In this document: one piece after another, positions 53,940 to 60,471 of the stretch
Numbering within the stretch: the first letter of the stretch is position 1
Layout: every line of letters begins with the position of its first letter
Assembly: GCA_030429205.1 (NCBI GenBank)
Contig: JAUICZ010000002.1
Location: forward strand, 1 to 64,000
DNA length: 64,000 nt
Source of the DNA: Bacteroidia bacterium
GTDB lineage: Bacteria > Bacteroidota > Bacteroidia > Chitinophagales > Chitinophagaceae
Direction of reading: 5' to 3'
The notes under the pieces: model-generated
Database searches by the model: none
What the model saw: only the letters and a program-made list of their open reading frames with translations
What the model was told of the DNA's origin: nothing
Made by a program: the position numbers and the translations under genes

Positions 53940-54662
53940 TTACTCTGCTGCTACAGGCTGCGTACCTGCCAGTTTGCGGAACACCTCCTCGAGGCTGTTG
54001 CCCTGGCTGCGCAGGTTTTGCAGGCTGTCGTCTGCTACTATATTACCGCTGCTGATGATGATAACACGGTTACACATGGCCTCTACCTCTTGCATGATGT
54101 GGGTAGAAAGCAGTACCGTTTTCTCTTTACCAATGCGGGTGATCAGCTCGCGTATCTCTACGATCTGTATCGGGTCTAGCCCTGATGTGGGTTCATCCAG
54201 TATCAGTACTTCGGGGTCGTGCAGCATAGCTTGTGCTAAACCTACACGCTGTTTATACCCCTTGCTGAGCATGCCTATCTTTTTATGTGCCTCTTTACCC
54301 AAGCCCGTTAGCGATATCATTTCTTCAATACGCTCGTTGGGGTTTTTAATGCCGTGTACACCTGCACTCATCTTCAGGTACTCGCGTACATACATATCAA
54401 AATACAGGGGGTTAGCCTCCGGCAGGTAGCCTATCTTACGGCGCACGTCCATAGGGTCTTTCAAAGCATCGTGCCCGCATACGGATATAGTACCATCGGT
54501 AGGGGGCAGGTAGGTGGTGATCATCTTCATAGTAGTAGACTTACCCGCACCGTTTGGCCCCAGGAAACCTACCACTTCACCCTTCTTCAAATCGAAAGAG
54601 ATATGGTTAACGGCTGTTTGCTTGCCGAATTGCTTTGTAAGATTGCTAACCGTAATAGACAT
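53940..54662 (-). CDS. gldA: Gliding motility-associated ABC transporter ATP-binding protein
   Basis: A 240-residue ABC ATPase. Walker A GPNGAGKST (residues 35-43), signature LSKGYKQRVGLAQAM, Walker B VLILDEPTSGLDP and the switch His in LSTHIMQEVEA are all present. The segments IGYLPEANPLYFDMYVREYL and KKIGMLSKGYKQRVGLA are close to Flavobacterium GldA, as I recall it; GldA works with GldF and GldG in gliding, and those genes are not in this window. A more general ABC-2 exporter subunit is the alternative. Confidence 0.8.
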   Translation of the reverse strand: MSITVSNLTKQFGKQTAVNHISFDLKKGEVVGFLGPNGAGKSTTMKMITTYLPPTDGTISVCGHDALKDPMDVRRKIGYLPEANPLYFDMYVREYLKMSAGVHGIKNPNERIEEMISLTGLGKEAHKKIGMLSKGYKQRVGLAQAMLHDPEVLILDEPTSGLDPIQIVEIRELITRIGKEKTVLLSTHIMQEVEAMCNRVIIISSGNIVADDSLQNLRSQGNSLEEVFRKLAGTQPVAAE

Positions 54663-54716
54663 AGGTTGCGAATTTAGTATTTTTTCGATTAGGTGTCACC
54701 GCGAACCCCGAGACGC

Positions 54717-54740
54717 GTCATTGCGAGAGACGTGGCAATC
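54717..54740. repeat. Partial GTCATTGCGA repeat
   Basis: GTCATTGCGAGAGACGTGGC and AATC: one end of the palindromic element found complete at 13.3, 16.7 and 17.9 kb. The other arm is missing. Confidence 0.7.
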
Positions 54741-54789
54741 TTTTCTCTGTCCTTTCTTTGCTTTTTACCTTTTTTACTGATACTACATG

Positions 54790-55152
54790 TTACTCTGTAG
54801 TATACCTGACGGTAAGCATGTTCTTTTGCGTTTGGAACCCCTTGCCTTTAAACCTTGGTGTCAGTTTTCCGTTCTCGTCTTTAATCAGCCATGTAAGCAG
54901 GTAGTAATCGTCCTCAGGCGTTATGTGTAGTTCTCCGTGTTGTATGTATACATCTTCTGCTCCCTGATCGTACTCAGACCATGCGCAAACGTACTCTCCT
55001 TTAATATCGTTGTGTGTGTCTTTGTGTTTCTTTTTGGCGATCTCGTTAAACGCTTCGCCGGCTCTTTTGCCTGTATTGTTTGCATAGTACCCGGTAAGGC
55101 AACCATCTTTTTCAATAGTGTATGTACCTACACCTTCCAGTCTTCTTGTCAT
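54790..55152 (-). CDS. Conserved-looking small protein, unknown function
   Basis: A 120-residue soluble protein without a signal peptide. It reads as a compact beta-rich domain, with EGVGTYTIEKDGCLTGYYAN at the start, GEYVCAWSEYDQGAEDVYIQ in the middle and GKGFQTQKNMLTVRYTTE at the end. Lys-rich KKKHKDTHND lies in a loop. The type of alternation suggests a lipocalin-like or GyrI-like sensor, but I do not recognise the family. Codon use is like the surrounding chromosome. Confidence 0.55.
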   Translation of the reverse strand: MTRRLEGVGTYTIEKDGCLTGYYANNTGKRAGEAFNEIAKKKHKDTHNDIKGEYVCAWSEYDQGAEDVYIQHGELHITPEDDYYLLTWLIKDENGKLTPRFKGKGFQTQKNMLTVRYTTE

Positions 55153-55243
55153 TTTATTCGGTTTTGCATAAAGTTATATTTTTTGTTCTGTTCTTTTTAT
55201 GGTTGTTATGCGCACTTTTTTACTGTCCTTTGTTTGTCTTGTT

Positions 55244-55320
55244 CCCCCTCTTTCTTTTTACTCCAAAAGAAAGAGGCAAAGAAAACCGCCGACAATTAAA
55301 GCTTCAGAATTGTCGGTTGT
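55244..55320. repeat. Two-hairpin dispersed repeat, variant copy
   Basis: The first hairpin CCTCTTTCTTTT/AAAAGAAAGAGG is as in the copies at 11.7 and 18.2 kb, but the second stem is CCGACAATT/AATTGTCGG instead of CCGAAATC/GATTTCGG. The bases after it differ. It is part of the gene-free gap 55153-55452, together with the inverted repeat at 55394. Confidence 0.8.
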
Positions 55321-55393
55321 GTCCTCGATGGTCTTCCGTACTTCGGCACTGCCGGGCTGGGGGCAGATCAAGGTTCGATTCCTGGCAGGGCTT

Positions 55394-55450
55394 GAATGTT
55401 CCTCCGTTCCATTATACATGTATATTAATAACTGGAACGGTGGAACATTC
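55394..55450. repeat. GTTCCA inverted repeat, right-hand cassette boundary
   Basis: GAATGTTCCTCCGTTCCA (55394-55411) is the inverted complement of TGGAACGGTGGAACATTC (55433-55450) apart from one base; the loop is 21 bases. Each arm holds two GTTCCA-type hexamers spaced by two bases. The same TGGAACGGTGGAACA is at 56924-56938. Confidence 0.8.
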
Positions 55451-55452
55451 GA

Positions 55453-55746
55453 CTAAGTGTTTTTAGTGAGTGATAATACCATTTGTTCAACATAAGGGAA
55501 GATGCGTTTATATTCTTCTTTCTTATTTTCAGGTACATCATTCTCATCCATTGCCATAATGTATAGTATACTTATAGGTATTTCTAATGCATTACATATT
55601 TTCTCTAATGTGGTAGAGTTAGGTGCTTTTACACCATTTTCAATTTGAGAAAGTGCAGTTTGTGATATACCAGCTTTTGATGTTAACTCTTGCTGGTTCA
55701 TTCCTGCTTCTTTACGTAGTCTTTTTATTGCTGTACCTAAGTTCAT
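55453..55746 (-). CDS. XRE family helix-turn-helix regulator
   Basis: A 97-residue DNA-binding protein. The helix-turn-helix (residues about 5-60) is AIKRLRKEAGMNQQELTSKA, GISQTALSQIENGVKAPN and STTLEKICNALEIPIS in order, the Cro/CI type. The last 35 residues are acidic then helical. Its ATG shares one base with the stop of the 65-residue gene (TAATG). It is the final gene of the accessory cassette and may bind the GTTCCA repeats; that is inference. Confidence 0.85.
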   Translation of the reverse strand: MNLGTAIKRLRKEAGMNQQELTSKAGISQTALSQIENGVKAPNSTTLEKICNALEIPISILYIMAMDENDVPENKKEEYKRIFPYVEQMVLSLTKNT

Positions 55747-55943
55747 TAATTTGTATCCTTAATAATATCTAATAGCTTTAGGAAGTATGGTCCTAATTTG
55801 CCAATAGCCGTTAGTATATCTTTTCTTGTTTGTGCGGTTTTAAGTTCGTCGCGTACAATAGTTAGTTTCTGTTTGTTTTCTTCTGAAGTACTATCTGCGA
55901 TAACGTCATCCAGTATTCCTATAAGGTTTCTTTTTAAAAACAT
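55746..55943 (-). CDS. Small protein of the accessory cassette, unknown function
   Basis: A 65-residue soluble, helical protein (DDVIADSTSEENKQKLTIVR, then TRKDILTAIGKLGPYFLKLL). Its start overlaps the 305-residue gene upstream by 38 bases and its stop overlaps the XRE gene start by one base, so translation is probably coupled. No family is recognised. Size and position next to an XRE regulator recall toxin-antitoxin modules, but nothing in the sequence proves it. Confidence 0.6.
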   Translation of the reverse strand: MFLKRNLIGILDDVIADSTSEENKQKLTIVRDELKTAQTRKDILTAIGKLGPYFLKLLDIIKDTN

Positions 55944-56823
55944 AGTTTTGATAAATTAGATTCTTGAAATAATAATTACTGTTTGTTGTGTAAACAGTAG
56001 AATTATCTCCTGATTCATCATCCATGTTTTTAAAATATGTGCTAACAGTTCGTCGGTGTTGTTGCCTAATGTCTGGTATATATAAATTGTAATTTGAGAG
56101 AGAAAGCTTTCTTAATTGCCGTCTATATGCTCTGAGTTCTGCTTTTAGTTCCTTAATTGTTATTTCATCTGCACATATAGATAGATGTAAAGCCAATTCT
56201 ATGTCATCATATACTATACTGCATGTATAATCTTTATGTTGTAAGGCATAGTTGTTTTGGTTGAACTTTTGAAAGGAATTAAGATCTGGTACATCAACAA
56301 GGTTAATGTTTTTCTCAGTACTCTTTTCTTGTAGAGTTAAGCTAACTGAATCTTGTTTTAAATTATGTGTATCGCTATTATCACTATCAAGTGAATTAAT
56401 TCTAGGATCAAAAGAATCTCCGTTAAATTGGTAGCTATCTCCACAACTACCAATTCTACTACAGCTAGCTAAAAAGGCATTATGATCATGATCATCATCC
56501 CATAAGTCAAAATTGCTGAATGTTTTTAGCTTTTCATTCTTGGATTTTACTTTAGCATCAATTTTTTTTTCAGTATCTCCAACTAATGATGCTAATGTAT
56601 TTTGGTCACGGATTTTTTGCCTAGAATTTGATAACAGGTTCTTTTTTTTTGAAACTAGTGTTTCGCACAATAGTTTTGGAGGTATATAACGACGTGTTTG
56701 ATATGTATTACAATATATGTCTGCTACATGTAATTTATCATCAGGATACATTTCTTTTATAGTATTTATAAAATCCTTTTGAGAAATTTTTTTCAATGTC
56801 TGCTCTCTGTACAAATCCTCCAT
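55906..56823 (-). CDS. Accessory-cassette protein, unknown function
   Basis: A 305-residue protein, very A/T-rich and rich in Asn, Asp, Ser and Lys. A charged N-terminal half has KKISQKDFINTIKEMYPDDK and a poly-polar middle (GDSYQFNGDSFDPR, NSLDSDNSDTHN). The C-terminal part has ADEITIKELKAELRAYRRQL, a probable coiled coil. No motif is recognised. In-frame codons reach 56904, but those include the GTTCCA repeat, so ATG 56823 is preferred. Base use points to recent acquisition; it may interact with the ATPase encoded upstream. Confidence 0.55.
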   Translation of the reverse strand: MEDLYREQTLKKISQKDFINTIKEMYPDDKLHVADIYCNTYQTRRYIPPKLLCETLVSKKKNLLSNSRQKIRDQNTLASLVGDTEKKIDAKVKSKNEKLKTFSNFDLWDDDHDHNAFLASCSRIGSCGDSYQFNGDSFDPRINSLDSDNSDTHNLKQDSVSLTLQEKSTEKNINLVDVPDLNSFQKFNQNNYALQHKDYTCSIVYDDIELALHLSICADEITIKELKAELRAYRRQLRKLSLSNYNLYIPDIRQQHRRTVSTYFKNMDDESGDNSTVYTTNSNYYFKNLIYQNYVFKKKPYRNTG

Positions 56824-56889
56824 ATTGCTAAAGTTAATAAAAAATAGCATAAGAAGAAAATAATTTATTTTTTGCGTGCCTTTTACCCT

Positions 56890-56937
56890 GTTCCAATGTT
56901 CCACCTATAGGTAATACTATAAGTGGAACGGTGGAAC
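56890..56937. repeat. GTTCCA inverted repeat, left-hand cassette boundary and likely operator
   Basis: The 21-base arms 56890-56910 and 56917-56937 are inverted complements with three mismatches around a six-base loop. Each holds two GTTCCA hexamers and a TATAG end. It lies between the ATPase gene and the unknown gene on the minus strand, where a promoter for the latter is expected. Confidence 0.75.
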
Positions 56938-56943
56938 AAATGG

Positions 56944-58017
56944 TCAAGATGCTTTCAGGTATCTGTTTACAGTACCTAAACCAATACCCAGTTCTTCAGC
57001 TATCTCTCTTTGGCTCATCCCATCCGCCTTTAACTCCTTAGCTCGTACCATCAACTCCGCCTTATCCTTTTCTTCGCTGCTTTTCAGGTGGTCGTATTCG
57101 TTGCTGTGGCCGTTGTGTACAAAGCCCAGAAAGTTATGCGGTTTATCTATGCGGCAGGTAACCACATTTCTTTGGTCGTACACAATCTCTGCACTGCGGG
57201 CTTTTATCTGCTTCAGGTAGCGTATGCCTTTGTCTTGTGTGCTCTCGCCGATGCAAAAACTACTGTCGCAAAAGTTGATGAGCATTTTACTGCCTTGCAG
57301 GTCGTTGCGCGTCATGGGTTTGCTCATGTCTCTTTTAGGGGTATGCGCCAATACCAGTATGCTGATGTCGTATTGCTTTTTCAACTGCATCAACCGTTTC
57401 ATCAGCGGTAGTGCATCCTTAGCCTGTTCTGTCTGGTTCTTCAGGTAGGTGATGTTGTCTATCACCAGTATGCGGGTTTCGGTTTCTTTTACCACTTCTT
57501 CTATAGATGCCTGCAGATAGTCTTCGAAGCTTTTGTATTTATCAGGTTTTTCTTCGTCCAGATTTATTTCTGCGCGGTAAAAGTTCTCATAAAAAGCATA
57601 GTGGTCTTTAAACTCGTTACTGTAGCGACGTTCAAATTGTTTCTCGCCCAGCTCAAAGTCAAAGTACACCACCGGTTGTGCTTTTGCCTGTAGCCGAAAG
57701 CCCGGTATCGGTTCTCCACGGCTGATGCTGTCTGCTATTTGCACCCCCAGTATGCTCTTACCCGTGTTGGTGTCGGCAAAGAGTATACACACCTCGTCCT
57801 GGTACCAAAACTCGTCGAAGAGCATGTTGGGTACCTCCAGTTTCGATGCGTCATTCAGCCATTCGTTTCCGTTTTTGATGGTAAAGATGCCCATCTTGCC
57901 ATTTTGCGGCGGATGCCACAGGCGTATGTGTTCTTCGCGCATTTTCTGTGCCAGTATACGGGCTTTGGGGTTGCGGTTGTAGAGCTCCTCCAGTTGTCGT
58001 TTTTCTTCTTCTGTCAT
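56944..58017 (-). CDS. AAA family ATPase (RepA-like/AAA_25) with C-terminal helix-turn-helix
   Basis: A 357-residue RecA-fold ATPase. Walker A is FADTNTGKSILG (residues about 78-89), with Walker B ILVIDNITYL and the AHTPKRD motif, in the order seen in RepA-type hexameric helicases of plasmids and integrated elements. The end GMSQREIAEELGIGLGTVNR is a resolvase-like helix-turn-helix. ATG 58017 is preferred over an in-frame start at 58089. It is less A/T-rich than the three genes that follow it. It may act in replication or maintenance of a mobile element, perhaps through the GTTCCA repeats behind it. Confidence 0.8.
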   Translation of the reverse strand: MTEEEKRQLEELYNRNPKARILAQKMREEHIRLWHPPQNGKMGIFTIKNGNEWLNDASKLEVPNMLFDEFWYQDEVCILFADTNTGKSILGVQIADSISRGEPIPGFRLQAKAQPVVYFDFELGEKQFERRYSNEFKDHYAFYENFYRAEINLDEEKPDKYKSFEDYLQASIEEVVKETETRILVIDNITYLKNQTEQAKDALPLMKRLMQLKKQYDISILVLAHTPKRDMSKPMTRNDLQGSKMLINFCDSSFCIGESTQDKGIRYLKQIKARSAEIVYDQRNVVTCRIDKPHNFLGFVHNGHSNEYDHLKSSEEKDKAELMVRAKELKADGMSQREIAEELGIGLGTVNRYLKAS

Positions 58018-58216
58018 AATGATGATGTGTTTTACTTGAAATGATAAAATGAAATACACACCCTCGGGGTTATACATTGCGGGCAACAACGTGATACGCT
58101 ATTGTAGAATGCCGGCGTACAGCATGATGAAGCTATTGTTTAGATGCCTGCTTAAAGGCATGAAGAATAATAACAGCAATATTACAATAAAATATTTAAA
58201 AACAAAACTTTCTTTT

Positions 58217-59137
58217 TTACCATCCGCTCAACCAGTCGGCTTGCTCTTGCATTTTTGTACCGGCGGGCAGGGTATAAAAGTCATCGGGTAGTTGTACCAA
58301 ACTTTCGGGCTGGTTGTTGGCTGTTCTGCGCCAGTGGTAGGCGCGGTTCTTTGGCGGGTTATTGTTGATGACCAGCACAGGTGTACCGTTTCTTTCAACC
58401 GTGTTTTTACCCCATATGGTACCGTTTGCCCAGTAGTAGTTCCATACCGCATCGGCCATGGCAACACGCACACAACCATGAGAAACTGCTTTGCCTATCG
58501 GCAGGCTGTATTGGTGTACATGCAGCCCCCAGTTTATATGAAAGTTGAACATAAAAGGCAGCTCCCAACGCTCGCCCGGTGGCGATGCATTAGAGATACG
58601 GAAGGTAGACTTCCAGTTGAAATTATATCTGCCGGCAGGTGTTTTGGTATTGGTGTTGCCGGTAGATACCAGCCCCCAGCGTACCAGTATACCATACTCG
58701 TATGCGGCAAAGGTTTGTGTGTATTTATCAATAATGAACAGCTTGGGTAAAGTATCCGCAAGGGCATAGTTAAAAGGGTAGGGACTATACGCTCTGTAAT
58801 CTTCGGGAAAGCTATCGGGTATCAGTAAGGTGTCTCCTGTATCTAAATGGTCGCAGGTAGTACGGTTTGCCAGTTCTACTATGTAGCGTCGGTAGTTATA
58901 GTACACACCGGGCAGGCTGTCTATATGGTCCAGAAATTCTGTGTATCGTCCTTTGCCATTACTGTCTATATTATCGTCGTAGCGGTACAGGTGCCATTGC
59001 ACGGGTTGCAGGCTATCTGTAACAGGCTGGCAGTTGATGATGCTGGCTACATTAGCCTGATCTACATAGCCCTGTGCTTGTGCCTCTGTTTGCACAAAAA
59101 CAATAAGCAGAACAATAAAATACCGTAGCTGAAACAT
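58217..59137 (-). CDS. L,D-transpeptidase family protein (YkuD domain)
   Basis: A 306-residue exported enzyme (signal MFQLRYFIVLLIVFVQTEAQ). The YkuD catalytic motif is HQYSLPIGKAVSHGCVR, with the nucleophile Cys222, preceded by NFHINWGLHVH. The N-terminal half contains a LysM-like or binding segment (HLDTGDTLLIPDSFPEDY) and a KYTQTFAAYEYG strand. The enzyme would cross-link peptidoglycan by 3-3 links or attach proteins. ATG 59137 is used, since the in-frame upstream codons add only a hydrophilic leader. It diverges from the lipoprotein gene at 59240. Confidence 0.88.
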   Translation of the reverse strand: MFQLRYFIVLLIVFVQTEAQAQGYVDQANVASIINCQPVTDSLQPVQWHLYRYDDNIDSNGKGRYTEFLDHIDSLPGVYYNYRRYIVELANRTTCDHLDTGDTLLIPDSFPEDYRAYSPYPFNYALADTLPKLFIIDKYTQTFAAYEYGILVRWGLVSTGNTNTKTPAGRYNFNWKSTFRISNASPPGERWELPFMFNFHINWGLHVHQYSLPIGKAVSHGCVRVAMADAVWNYYWANGTIWGKNTVERNGTPVLVINNNPPKNRAYHWRRTANNQPESLVQLPDDFYTLPAGTKMQEQADWLSGW

Positions 59138-59239
59138 GACCGCCGCAAAGGTAGTTTGTTTTCTTACGTTTTTAATACAAAGCATGGTTGCATTGGCACT
59201 GTATTTGTATGCAGAATATTTTAATAAAACCTTACTGCT

Positions 59240-59812
59240 ATGTTTAAGAAAGTATTGTCAATTGCTGTTTTACTAACGGTTAATATCACTACCATAACAT
59301 CTTGCCTGCCCGGTGCCTGCTCTATAGATGTTGAGCCGCCTACATACTGTGTATATATCAACCATACAGAGTTGAGCACTTACGATGAGCTTAATGACAA
59401 AGAGCTTGCTTCAGGAGATTCTATACGATATAACGAGTTGAGTATACGCCTGTATACAAGTAATGAAGAGCGTAGCTGTTACAGGCCTCAGCAACAACTG
59501 TTTGGTACCACAGCACTGGCATGCTCAAAAATCCCCAATTATATTGTAGAAGATTCTGTACGCAATCTGGAAATATTTGCAGATAAAGATTTTGATGACA
59601 ACCACAAAGCCGGTGATGCATTGAACGATCTGTTTAGTTACGATGACATCAACTACCTGAACAATGTAAACTTGAATGGGCTGTTTAATATGAATCTGGA
59701 GCAGGCACCTAAAGATGTCAGTGCTTTTGTGTTTTATGTTCGGTTGACACTGGCCAGCGGTACACAAGTAGATGCAGCAACAACCCCGATAGTACTTACA
59801 AAACTGCGATAG
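59240..59812 (+). CDS. Lipoprotein, unknown function
   Basis: A 190-residue lipoprotein with signal ending TITSC (Cys22) and a second Cys close behind (LPGACSI). The mature domain reads as a beta sandwich with four cysteines (YCVYINH, RSCYRP, ALACSKI) and an Asn-rich segment LNNVNLNGLFNMNLEQ. I do not recognise a family. It is followed by a 270-base gap with only two tiny overlapping frames that I reject. Confidence 0.6.
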   Translation: MFKKVLSIAVLLTVNITTITSCLPGACSIDVEPPTYCVYINHTELSTYDELNDKELASGDSIRYNELSIRLYTSNEERSCYRPQQQLFGTTALACSKIPNYIVEDSVRNLEIFADKDFDDNHKAGDALNDLFSYDDINYLNNVNLNGLFNMNLEQAPKDVSAFVFYVRLTLASGTQVDAATTPIVLTKLR

Positions 59813-60085
59813 GCACTTACATCTGTGTAGTACACCTTCAGCGATTATTATCTGTACGCTATGTGCAACGTTGCTTGTAGTGGTATATTAAGCCATTGCT
59901 ACCAAATACCCTTTGGCATCTACATTGTGTTGGTGTAAAATACTAAATACATATACTTATGAGCACTATACGCAAATCTGCTATTGTTTATCTGCTATTC
60001 TTTTTACTATACGTTATAAAATGAGTAACGATCAGGTACATGAGTCTGTTACCGCGCCGGTGCAATTGGTACTGTAACTTAAAGG

Positions 60086-60307
60086 TTATTCGAAACTTAC
60101 CTTACATCCAAATTTCCCATTGGGCAAACAGGTGTTGCACACATCGTACCCTTTTTCTTTAAGTAAAATTTTAGCAGCATCGCTTATTTGCTCAAACTTG
60201 GCAGACAGGCTACCTTTTTGTGCGGCTTCCTGTAAAGCTTTCAGTATCTCGCTGTATTCTGTATTGGCAGCAGATAGAGCTTGTTCTCTTAGTTCTTTGG
60301 CTTTCAT
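60086..60307 (-). CDS. Small soluble protein, unknown function
   Basis: A 73-residue protein: helical for residues 1-52 (KELREQALSAANTEYSEI, ISDAAKILLKEKG), then a short C-terminal part with three cysteines (VCNTCLPNGKFGC). No signal peptide is present. The CxxC plus later Cys could bind a metal, but the fourth ligand is missing. It resembles no named family. Confidence 0.55.
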   Translation of the reverse strand: MKAKELREQALSAANTEYSEILKALQEAAQKGSLSAKFEQISDAAKILLKEKGYDVCNTCLPNGKFGCKVSFE

Positions 60308-60471
60308 AATGGTTGGTATTATCCCTTATTCCTGAAACATAATATTACTACATGTGCACATAAAACTGGTAATGTGCAGGCTGAAAATTGCAATAAAAAA
60401 AATGGGTGATTTCCACCTGTTTTAGGATATATATTAACTGTATGTTTAATGTTCACCAAATATCATGATGC

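Noticed and set aside
55360-55392. GGTTCGATTCC resembling a tRNA T-loop
   Set aside because: The stem has a mismatch and no acceptor, D or anticodon arms can be built around it. It could be an integration scar but nothing supports a tRNA gene.
59960-60078. Two tiny overlapping frames of 21 and 18 codons (MSTIRKSAIV and MSNDQVHESV)
   Set aside because: Too short, no conserved feature, and no ribosome-binding or promoter support.
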